A stretch of DNA of 12,237 nt from JASLBX01 sp036373915. GTDB taxonomy: Bacteria > Actinomycetota > Actinomycetes > Jiangellales > Jiangellaceae. Location of the stretch: NCBI GenBank assembly GCA_036373915.1, contig DASUUU010000054.1, positions 1 to 12,237 of the forward strand, given 5' to 3'. The translations under genes were made by a program, and so were the position numbers. This document shows positions 6,984 to 12,237 of the stretch, piece by piece. Within the stretch, counting starts at the first letter, position 1; every line of letters begins with the position of its first letter. Below the pieces are notes generated by a model. The model searched no databases. It had not been told where the DNA came from and worked only from the letters and a program-made list of their open reading frames with translations.

Positions 6984-7023
6984 ACCAGGCGCGTCGGCGC
7001 TCTACCACCCGCACGCGCCTGGT
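6984..7023 (-). terminator. Hairpin between smpB and the DUF3048 gene (terminator or leader structure)
   Basis: A perfect 11-bp inverted repeat, 6984-6994 (accaggcgcgt) with 7013-7023 (acgcgcctggt), has an 18-nt loop. It lies 42 nt past the smpB stop codon, so it may end the smpB transcript. Its second arm also runs into the ribosome site of the DUF3048 gene, sharing the GGT of GGTGGAG, so in a read-through transcript it could limit translation of that gene. No U-run follows it. The pairing is certain; which role applies is not. Confidence 0.5.
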
Positions 7024-7065
7024 ACGGCACCCACAGGCATGCTGAACGTGATCAACCGGCGCGGG

Positions 7066-7536
7066 TCAGCGGCGGCGGGCGCGGGCCATGGCCCGTTCGG
7101 CTTCGCGTTTGGCCTGCTTCTCGGCGATCGCATGCCGCTTGTCGTGCGTCTTCCTACCCTTGGCGAGGGCGATCTCGACCTTGGCGTAGCCGTCCTTGAA
7201 GTACAGCGACATCGGGATGAGCGTCAGGCCGCGCTCGCGGGTCTTGCCGATCAGCCGGGCGATCTCCTCGCGGCGCATCAGCAGCTTGCGCGAGCGCCGG
7301 GGTTCATGATTCGTCCAACTGCCCTGGTCGTATTCGGGGATGTGCACGTTGCGAAGCCAGACCTCACCGTCGCGAACCTCGGCGTATCCATCGACGAGTG
7401 ACGCTCGGCCGGCGCGCAACGACTTCACCTCGGTGCCGGTCAGGACGATGCCTGCCTCGTAGGTGTCCTCGATGTCGTAGTTATGCCGGGCCTTGCGGTT
7501 CTGGACGATGAGTTTGCGGCCCTGTTCCCGTGCCAT
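7066..7536 (-). CDS. smpB: SsrA-binding protein SmpB (156 aa)
   Basis: Binds the tRNA-like domain of tmRNA and brings it to stalled ribosomes for trans-translation. The sequence is textbook: GRKLIVQNRKARHNYDIEDTYEAGIVLTGTEVKSLR at the N-terminus, NVHIPEYDQGSWTNHEPRR in the middle, ALYF-type SLYFKDGYAKVEIALAKGRK, and a basic C-terminal tail (KRHAIAEKQAKREAERAMARARRR) that enters the mRNA channel in known structures. Length is normal. The start is ATG 7536, fixed by alignment with the family. The ribosome site is odd: AGAGGT touches the ATG and GGGG is about 15 nt away, so translation may depend on the upstream M23 peptidase gene, whose stop is only 21 bp away. Its RNA partner ssrA is at the left end of the window on the same strand. 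Confidence 0.97.
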   Translation of the reverse strand: MAREQGRKLIVQNRKARHNYDIEDTYEAGIVLTGTEVKSLRAGRASLVDGYAEVRDGEVWLRNVHIPEYDQGSWTNHEPRRSRKLLMRREEIARLIGKTRERGLTLIPMSLYFKDGYAKVEIALAKGRKTHDKRHAIAEKQAKREAERAMARARRR

Positions 7537-7557
7537 ACCTCTAGGATGTCATCCCCG

Positions 7558-9051
7558 TCAGAGGTAGTTCATCGGATTTGTCCGGCTTCCGTTCGCGTAC
7601 ACCATGAAATGCAGGTGGCACGCGGTTGAGTAACCCGTCGAGCCCGAATAGCCGATCACCTCGCCCTTGCTGACCCGGCTGCCGGACCTGACGGCGAACC
7701 TGGACAAGTGGCTGTACGAGGTCATCAGGTGTTTGCCCCCCACCATCCCGTGGTCGATCGCGACCTGGTTGCCGTAGCCGCCGCGATAGTTCGCCCATTG
7801 CACCTTGCCGGACGCCGACGCCCGGATCGGGGTGCCGCAGTAGGCACGGAAGTCGGTGCCGTCGTGGAGCTTGTAGACACCCGTGACGGGGTGCGTTCGC
7901 ATGCCGTACGGGGACGTCACGTACGGGTTCGCGACGGGATAGCCCAGGCCGCCGGACGAGCTCGAGCCGCCGGACGAGCTCGAGCCGCCGGACGACGAAG
8001 CCGATCCACCCGAGGACGACGACGTGGAGGAAGAACCGGAACTTGACCCGCCGCCGGAGCTGGAGCTCGCCTTGCGCTCGGCCTCGGCCCGCTTCTTGCG
8101 TTCGGCCTCTTCGCGCTGCTTGCGTTCGGCCTCTTCGCGCTGCTTGCGAGCGATCTCGGCGATCTCGGCGTCGATCCGCTTGCGTTCGGCTTCCAGCTCT
8201 GCGTACTTGGCTTCGTCCGCGGCCCTGGCCTGCTTCGCGGCCGCCATCGCCGTCGACCGCTGCTCGACGAGCGCGTCGACGGCTTGCTTGGCCGCTCGCG
8301 CCTCCCCTTCCTGGGCCGTGGCGTTGTCTGCGGCCGCCCGGGCAGCGGCTTCCAGCTCCTTCGAGCGTTCGAGAGCGGCCGCCGCTTCCGCGCGCAACCG
8401 TTCGGCCTCGTCGCGGAGGTCCTCGAGCTTGACCCGCTCGTTGGCCAGGCGCGCCCGGTCGTTCTTGAACCCGGTCAGGACGGTGTCCTCGGCGTTCAGC
8501 ACCGACTGGGCGTAGTTCACCCGCGTCGCGAGGTCGCCGAGCGAGTCCGCTTCCAGGAATGAGGACGCCGCCTCCGCGAGCTCGCCCATGCTGCCCTGCT
8601 GGTACGCCTGAACCGCGATGTTGCTGATCTCGGCCCGCTGGTCGTCGATCGCGCCGGTCACCTCTACGATCTTGGCTTCCTGCTCGCGGACCTTCTGCTC
8701 CGCTTCGGCCAGCCGCTCCGCCGCTCGAGCGTCTTCGGCCTTCGCCGCGGCGAGCTCACCCTGAGCCCTGACCAGCTCCGCCTGCGCCTGCGCCAGCGCC
8801 TCCTCGGCGGCGGCCAACGCCTGTTCCGCCGCCGGCAGTTGCTGCTCGGCCTCCTGGAAGTCCTTGGTAGCTTTGTCGAGCTCCTGCGTGGACTGGTTGA
8901 GCTCGGCCTGGGCGTCGTCAAGCTGGCGTTCGATGTCGCGCTTGCGATCCTCCGGATCGGATGCGCTGGCTGTGGTGAACGCGGTCAGCACGATGGCGGC
9001 CGCACTCAACGCCGCTGCGAGCCACGACCATCGGTTAGTCACAGAATTCAC
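7558..9051 (-). CDS. Secreted M23 (LytM) peptidoglycan endopeptidase with N-terminal coiled coil, probable FtsEX effector (497 aa)
   Basis: A predicted exported murein hydrolase. Residues 1-30 form a signal peptide ending ASA. Residues ~32-327 are an almost unbroken Ala/Glu/Lys/Arg-rich coiled coil with the internal repeat KQREEAER. Residues ~328-368 are a Ser/Gly linker. The M23 domain has every active-site residue: H396 and D400 (LHDGTDF), H448 (SYSHLSRF), and H479/H481 (CHLHF); H396, D400 and H481 would bind zinc. C405 and C478 might form a disulfide. This architecture and the position just after ftsX match EnvC, PcsB and RipC, whose coiled coils bind the FtsX extracellular loop. The start is GTG 9051, with AAGGGG 6-7 nt upstream. 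An in-frame GTG at 9090 is rejected because it falls at the -10 region of the predicted promoter and lacks a ribosome site. Confidence 0.93.
   Translation of the reverse strand: MNSVTNRWSWLAAALSAAAIVLTAFTTASASDPEDRKRDIERQLDDAQAELNQSTQELDKATKDFQEAEQQLPAAEQALAAAEEALAQAQAELVRAQGELAAAKAEDARAAERLAEAEQKVREQEAKIVEVTGAIDDQRAEISNIAVQAYQQGSMGELAEAASSFLEADSLGDLATRVNYAQSVLNAEDTVLTGFKNDRARLANERVKLEDLRDEAERLRAEAAAALERSKELEAAARAAADNATAQEGEARAAKQAVDALVEQRSTAMAAAKQARAADEAKYAELEAERKRIDAEIAEIARKQREEAERKQREEAERKKRAEAERKASSSSGGGSSSGSSSTSSSSGGSASSSGGSSSSGGSSSSGGLGYPVANPYVTSPYGMRTHPVTGVYKLHDGTDFRAYCGTPIRASASGKVQWANYRGGYGNQVAIDHGMVGGKHLMTSYSHLSRFAVRSGSRVSKGEVIGYSGSTGYSTACHLHFMVYANGSRTNPMNYL
7949..7995 (-). repeat. 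18-bp tandem repeat encoding the Ser/Gly linker of the M23 peptidase
   Basis: The 18-bp unit ccgccggacgagctcgag occurs at 7949-7966 and 7967-7984, with a partial third copy to 7995. It encodes SSSSGG-type units of the linker between coiled coil and catalytic domain. The rest of the linker is built from looser versions of the same codons. The unit is a multiple of three, so slippage would change linker length without shifting frame. Confidence 0.8.
8096..8148 (-). repeat. 24-bp tandem repeat in the coiled coil of the M23 peptidase
   Basis: Two identical 24-bp copies lie at 8096-8119 and 8120-8143, and the first 5 bp of a third follow at 8144-8148. They encode KQREEAER twice; the neighbouring KKRAEAER is a diverged copy. 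Eight residues are close to a heptad plus one, so copy-number change would lengthen or shift the helix register but keep the frame open. Confidence 0.85.
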
Positions 9052-9081
9052 ATCTGCCCCTTTGCCACCACCAATGACAGG

Positions 9082-9109
9082 ACGATACACCTGTCACGCA
9101 AGTTGTCAC
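9082..9109 (-). promoter_or_regulatory. Predicted promoter of the M23 peptidase gene
   Basis: On the minus strand, GTGACA (9109-9104) and TATCGT (9087-9082) are 16 bp apart and predict a start near 9075, about 24 nt before GTG 9051. GTGACA matches the -35 consensus at 5 of 6 positions and TATCGT fits TANNNT. The -35 begins 1 bp inside the end of the palindrome at 9111-9215, so the gene could be expressed apart from ftsEX. The leader is too short for a riboswitch. This was picked by eye. Confidence 0.45.
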
Positions 9110-9110
9110 C

Positions 9111-9215
9111 CGCTGATCATGCAGAAAGGGGAGCGCGACACGCCGGTGACCTTCCGAATTACACCAATCCGGGAAAATAGCGGCGTGTCGCGCTCCCCTT
9201 TCTGCATGATCAGCG
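9111..9215. repeat. REP/MITE-like palindromic element, copy 2 (perfect 35-bp arms)
   Basis: The left arm 9111-9145 (starting cgctgatcatgcag) is perfectly complementary over 35 bp to the right arm 9181-9215, with a 35-nt A/T-richer loop. It starts 9 bp after the ftsX stop codon and ends 1 bp before the -35 of the M23 peptidase promoter. The arm shares its outer GATCATGCA-AA and inner CGACACGCCG with the element at 2602-2698 but has a different, longer middle, and the change is mirrored in both arms. As RNA it would fold into a very stable hairpin, which probably lowers read-through from ftsX into the peptidase gene. Confidence 0.9.
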
Positions 9216-9224
9216 TTGTTGGGG

Positions 9225-10130
9225 CTAGACGCGCAGGTAGCGGCGCAACGTGAAGAACGCCGCGACGGCTGACATCAGTACGCCGGCCACGAGCAGCCAC
9301 GGCATGATCGCCAGGACTTCCGGCCAGCCCACCCAGGCGTCGATGAACCGGAACGAGGGCGCCATCCCTCGATCGATGAAGAACACCTTGATCATTGCCA
9401 CGCCGCCGCATGCGACGGCCGCGCCGATGAGTCCGGCGATCGCCGCCTCGAGGATGAACGGCAGCTGGATGTAGAAGTTGGACGCGCCGACAAGCCGCAT
9501 GATGCCGGTCTCACGCCGGCGACTGAACGCGGCCAGCCGGATCGTATTCGTGATCAGCAGCACCGCCGCGACAAGCAGGGTCGCGGCGACGATGACCGCT
9601 CCCCACTGAACCCGGTTGATGGCACGGAAGATCGGTTCTAGGACTTCGCGCTGGTCCTGGACCTGGTGGACGCCCGGCAGCCCGGCGACTGCGGACACCA
9701 CGCCCTCGAATCGCTCGGGGTCCTTCAACTCGACCCGGTACGACTCCTGGAGCTGGTCCGGCGTGATGCTCTCGGCGATGTCGTCGGCGAACTGCTCCTT
9801 GAAATGCTCGTACGCCTGCTCCTGGTCCTCGAAGTGGACGGTCTGAACCTCCGGATGGGCCGTCAGGACCTGCTCGATCTCGGCCTTCTGCTCGTCGGTG
9901 ACCATGCCGTCGGCGCACTGCTCGCCCTGGTCGTACTCGTTGCACATGAAGACCGATATCTGGACTTTGTCGTACCAGTAGCCCTTCATCGTCTCGGCCT
10001 GAGCGCGCAGCATCATGCCCGTACCCAGGAAGGCCATCGAGATCGCAACCGTGATGATGACCGCGAGGGTCATGGTGAGGTTGCGACGCAGGCCGGTGCC
10101 GATCTCGGAGATGATGTACTGAAGACGCAT
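9225..10130 (-). CDS. ftsX: Cell division protein FtsX (301 aa)
   Basis: The membrane subunit of the FtsEX complex, an ABC-type system that signals across the membrane to switch on a peptidoglycan hydrolase at the division site. Four hydrophobic segments are visible, at about 20-42, 177-195, 225-247 and 270-294. A large extracellular loop (about 43-175) lies between the first two, the loop that binds hydrolase coiled coils in known systems. The loop has two cysteines, C63 and C72, a possible disulfide. ETGIMRLVGAS (207-217) is the family's cytoplasmic motif near the FtsE contact. The start is ATG 10130 (MRLQYIISEIG), as in relatives. The ribosome site is weak: GAGGA is about 14 nt upstream. 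The longer upstream frame is low-complexity and rejected. ftsE ends 40 bp before it; a long palindrome follows it. Confidence 0.96.
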   Translation of the reverse strand: MRLQYIISEIGTGLRRNLTMTLAVIITVAISMAFLGTGMMLRAQAETMKGYWYDKVQISVFMCNEYDQGEQCADGMVTDEQKAEIEQVLTAHPEVQTVHFEDQEQAYEHFKEQFADDIAESITPDQLQESYRVELKDPERFEGVVSAVAGLPGVHQVQDQREVLEPIFRAINRVQWGAVIVAATLLVAAVLLITNTIRLAAFSRRRETGIMRLVGASNFYIQLPFILEAAIAGLIGAAVACGGVAMIKVFFIDRGMAPSFRFIDAWVGWPEVLAIMPWLLVAGVLMSAVAAFFTLRRYLRV

Positions 10131-10170
10131 AGCTGGTGAGCAGATCCTCGAGCGTTGGGATTGGGACGAG

Positions 10171-10860
10171 CTAGCGGGCGTAGCCGTAGACGCCGCGGGA
10201 CTGGTCGCGGACCAGGTGCCCATGGTCGAGTTCGATGACCCGCTTGCGCATCTGGTCGACGATGGACTGGTCGTGGGTGGCCATGACGACCGTCGTGCCG
10301 GTCCGGTTGATCCGGTCGAGCAGTTTCATGATCCCGACGCTGGTCGCGGGATCGAGGTTTCCCGTCGGCTCGTCGGCCAGCAGGATAAGGGGCCGGTTCA
10401 CGAACGCCCGGGCGACGGCGACCCGCTGTTGCTCGCCACCGGAGAGCTGGTCGGGCAGCCGGTCCTCCTTGCCCCCGAGCCCGACGAGTTCGATGACGGC
10501 CGGGACGTCGCGGTGGATCTGTCGCCGCGACTTGCCGATGACCTGCAGCGCGAAAGCGATGTTCTCGAACACCGTCTTGTTGGGCAGCAGGCGGAAGTCC
10601 TGGAACACCGTTCCGATGCGCCGGCGCAGCTGCGGGACCTTCCAGTTAGACAGCCGGTGCAGATCCTTGCCGGCAACCCGGATCCGGCCGGACGTGGGCC
10701 GCTCCTCCTTGAGCACCAGGCGCAGGAACGTCGACTTGCCAGAGCCCGACGGGCCGACGAGGAAGACGAACTCGCCCTTCTCGACCTCGAGGGTGAGGTC
10801 GTACAGGGCGGCGTTGTTCTGGTTCGGGTAGAGCTTTGAGACGTTGTCGAATCGGATCAC
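10171..10860 (-). CDS. ftsE: Cell division ATP-binding protein FtsE (229 aa)
   Basis: The cytoplasmic ATPase of FtsEX. All ABC motifs are intact: Walker A GPSGSGKST (36-44), Q-loop Q87 (TVFQDF), signature LSGGEQQ (139-145), Walker B LILLADEP with catalytic E164, D-loop NLD, and H-loop H196 (ATHD). RLLPNKTVFENIAFAL after the Q-loop is typical of FtsE rather than of importer ATPases. Length is normal. The start is GTG 10860, with GAGG 4 nt upstream. The 113-bp gap after prfB holds a possible -10 (TAGACT, 10926-10921) but no good -35, so ftsE may be co-transcribed with prfB or have a weak promoter of its own. ftsX follows after 40 bp. Confidence 0.97.
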   Translation of the reverse strand: MIRFDNVSKLYPNQNNAALYDLTLEVEKGEFVFLVGPSGSGKSTFLRLVLKEERPTSGRIRVAGKDLHRLSNWKVPQLRRRIGTVFQDFRLLPNKTVFENIAFALQVIGKSRRQIHRDVPAVIELVGLGGKEDRLPDQLSGGEQQRVAVARAFVNRPLILLADEPTGNLDPATSVGIMKLLDRINRTGTTVVMATHDQSIVDQMRKRVIELDHGHLVRDQSRGVYGYAR

Positions 10861-10973
10861 GATGCCTCGCCAGTCGGAACGTCGGCCACCACGGCACGTG
10901 GACGCACCATAGCCAGCGTGAGTCTACGACGCTCCGGCGCTGCAACCTAGCCAGACCGCGGCACGTCGCCGGC

Positions 10974-12086
10974 TCAGGCGTTCGCGGTCTCCTGGTTGCG
11001 ACGCCAGCGGATCGCGGATTCGAGGAAGGCGTCGATGTCGCCATCCAGGACAGCCTGCGGGTTCCCGACCTCGTACTCGGTCCGCAGGTCTTTGACCATC
11101 TGGTACGGGTGGAGCACGTACGAACGCATCTGGTTGCCCCATGACGATCCGGCGTCACCCTTGAGGGCGTCCATCGCGGCCCGTTCCTCCTGCCGCTTGC
11201 GCTCGAGCAGCTTGGCTTGCAGCACGCGCATCGCCGAGGCCTTGTTCTGCAACTGCGACTTCTCGTTCTGGCAGGACACCACGATGCCGGTCGGCAGGTG
11301 GGTGATCCGGACGGCGGAGTCGGTGGTGTTCACGCTCTGGCCCCCAGGACCGGAGGAGCGGAAGACGTCCACCCGGATGTCGGACTCAGGAACGTCGATG
11401 TGGTCGGTCTGCTCGACGACGGGCAGCACCTCGACACCGGCGAACGAGGTCTGCCGGCGGCCCTGGTTGTCGAACGGGCTTATCCGGACCAGCCGGTGGG
11501 TGCCCTGTTCGACCGAGAGAGTGCCGTACGCATACGGGGCATGAACGACGAACGTCGCAGACTTGATGCCCGCCTCTTCGGCGTAGGACGTGTCGTAGAC
11601 CTCGGTGTTGTACCCGCTGCGCTCGGCCCAGCGCAGGTACATCCGCATCAGCATCTCGGCCCAGTCGGCGGCATCGACACCGCCGGCCTCGGCTCTTATC
11701 GTCACGACCGCGTCCCGCTGGTCGTACTCGCCGGACAGCAGCGTCCGGACCTCGAGTTCGGAGACCAGCCGCGCCACCTCGTCGAGCTCGCGCTCGACCT
11801 CCTTGGCGGCGTCGGCGTCATCCTCCTCGTCGGCCAACTCGACGAGCACTTCCAGATCGTCGATGCGCTGGCGCAGATCGGTGACCTTGCGGAGTTCGGC
11901 CTGCAGGTAAGAGAGCTTGCTCGTGACCCGCTGCGCACGTTCGACGTCGTCCCAGAGGTTCGGAGCGGCGGACTGGGCCTCGAGCTCGGCGACCTCCTCG
12001 CGCATGCGCGCAGGGTCGAGCACCTGCTCGATCCCCTTCAGGGTTTGATCGAGGGCGCTGATCTCGGCTCTGACGTCACGTGCCAC
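10974..12086 (-). CDS. prfB: Peptide chain release factor 2 (RF2, 370 aa)
   Basis: Recognises UGA and UAA stop codons and releases the finished protein. The tripeptide SPF (203-205, RISPFDNQGRR) is the RF2 codon-recognition motif, and GGQ (248-250, SSGPGGQSVNTTDSAVR) is the catalytic loop. The N-terminal domain (LDPARMREEVAELEAQSAAPNLWDD) is standard. The reading frame is continuous from the start, so the self-regulating UGA frameshift near codon 26 known from E. coli prfB is absent. The start is GTG 12086 (GTGGCACGTGACG). The 22-bp gap after the preceding gene has no Shine-Dalgarno sequence, but TACTCT at 12100-12095 could be a -10, so the message may be leaderless. Confidence 0.97.
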   Translation of the reverse strand: MARDVRAEISALDQTLKGIEQVLDPARMREEVAELEAQSAAPNLWDDVERAQRVTSKLSYLQAELRKVTDLRQRIDDLEVLVELADEEDDADAAKEVERELDEVARLVSELEVRTLLSGEYDQRDAVVTIRAEAGGVDAADWAEMLMRMYLRWAERSGYNTEVYDTSYAEEAGIKSATFVVHAPYAYGTLSVEQGTHRLVRISPFDNQGRRQTSFAGVEVLPVVEQTDHIDVPESDIRVDVFRSSGPGGQSVNTTDSAVRITHLPTGIVVSCQNEKSQLQNKASAMRVLQAKLLERKRQEERAAMDALKGDAGSSWGNQMRSYVLHPYQMVKDLRTEYEVGNPQAVLDGDIDAFLESAIRWRRNQETANA

Positions 12087-12094
12087 ATCTATAG

Positions 12095-12100
12095 AGAGTA
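12095..12100 (-). promoter_or_regulatory. Possible -10 element for a leaderless prfB transcript
   Basis: TACTCT on the minus strand (12100-12095) fits TANNNT and would place the transcript start at about 12088-12086, at the GTG start codon of prfB. An overlapping TATAGA (12093-12088) is also present. I see no good -35. Together with the lack of a ribosome site this suggests leaderless translation, which is common in actinobacteria. It is tentative. Confidence 0.35.
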
Positions 12101-12108
12101 CGGGCGCC

Positions 12109-12237
12109 CTAGCGAAGCGGCGAAACGGCGGTCGTGCGCGCGGTCACGGGTATGCCGCCACCGAAGCCCGCCGTCGCCTCGTTGGCCCATACGAGCGGCA
12201 CCCGGGCCGAGAACTCGACCGTCACCGCGCCGGTCGC
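12109..12237 (-). CDS. 3' end of an unidentified gene, possibly TadE/TadG-like (last 42 codons)
   Basis: The minus-strand frame from the window edge stays open for 42 codons to a TAG at 12111-12109. It reads ATGAVTVEFSARVPLVWANE, then ATAGFGGGIPVTARTTAVSPLR. The pattern VTVEFSARVPLV, then a Gly-rich turn and IPVTARTTA, resembles the C-terminal strands of TadE/TadG-like pilus-assembly or secreted pseudopilin-type proteins, which end with a similar 'V-V--RVPL...I-V-A-A-A' pattern. Only a fragment is visible, so the family is a guess; that it is coding is better supported, by its open frame and GC-rich third positions. It ends 22 bp before prfB on the same strand. Confidence 0.5.
   Translation of the reverse strand, partial: ATGAVTVEFSARVPLVWANEATAGFGGGIPVTARTTAVSPLR

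Noticed and set aside
6136..7401. Long plus-strand open frame across the DUF3048 gene and smpB
   Set aside because: It overlaps two well-supported minus-strand genes and an intergenic hairpin; its composition is that of an antisense shadow.
7949..8148. CRISPR array
   Set aside because: The repeats are short, directly adjacent without spacers, and lie in frame inside a coding gene.
9052..9110. c-di-AMP (ydaO-type) riboswitch before the wall hydrolase, as found in some actinobacteria
   Set aside because: The predicted leader is only about 24 nt, and the whole space to the palindrome is under 60 nt, too short for that riboswitch.
2602..9215. The two palindromes as terminal repeats of one 6.6-kb transposon
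   Set aside because: Each is a complete palindrome of its own, the DNA between holds core genes such as smpB, and there is no transposase.
10131..10223. N-terminal extension of FtsX
   Set aside because: Ser/Ala/Thr-rich, overlaps the end of ftsE, and relatives start at MRLQYIISEIG.

Overview
This is a 12.2-kb chromosomal window from a high-GC Gram-positive bacterium, almost certainly an actinobacterium. The evidence is the strong G/C bias at third codon positions, the prfB-ftsE-ftsX-M23 peptidase-smpB gene order, actinobacterial-type RF2, SmpB and FadE proteins, and a tmRNA tag (ANAKRTDFALAA) of the actinobacterial 'AN-KRT-FALAA' type. The genus cannot be fixed from the sequence alone. Most of it is conserved core genome; the interest lies mainly in the intergenic DNA.

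Layout. At the left edge is ssrA (tmRNA) on the minus strand, running off the window at its 3' end. A 331-bp divergent region follows, with two overlapping, mutually exclusive hairpins and, further right, a palindrome inside a predicted promoter. Next is the only plus-strand gene, a long FadE10-like acyl-CoA dehydrogenase (664-2589). All remaining protein genes are on the minus strand. Read in their own direction, from the right edge leftward, they are: the 3' end of an unidentified (possibly TadE/TadG-like) gene, prfB (RF2), ftsE, ftsX, a secreted coiled-coil M23 peptidase, smpB, a DUF3048 (YerB-like) lipoprotein, a DJ-1/PfpI protein, and a large secreted M14 zinc carboxypeptidase.

Function. 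Two themes stand out. (1) Translation termination and rescue: RF2, SmpB and tmRNA all lie here on the same strand. smpB and ssrA, often close neighbours in actinobacteria, are about 6.7 kb apart, with four unrelated genes between them. (2) Cell-wall remodelling at division: FtsE (ATPase) and FtsX (membrane transducer) are followed by a secreted M23 endopeptidase with a long N-terminal coiled coil. This is the architecture of FtsEX-activated hydrolases such as EnvC, PcsB and RipC.

Non-coding structure. Two intergenic palindromes (2602-2698 and 9111-9215) share their outer (GATCATGCA-AA) and inner (CGACACGCCG) arm sequences but differ in the middle of the arm. In each copy the difference appears in both arms, so pairing is kept. 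They look like members of a dispersed, REP/MITE-like hairpin family. Other hairpins lie after the DJ-1 gene (probable terminator) and between smpB and the DUF3048 gene. Promoter calls are by eye and tentative.
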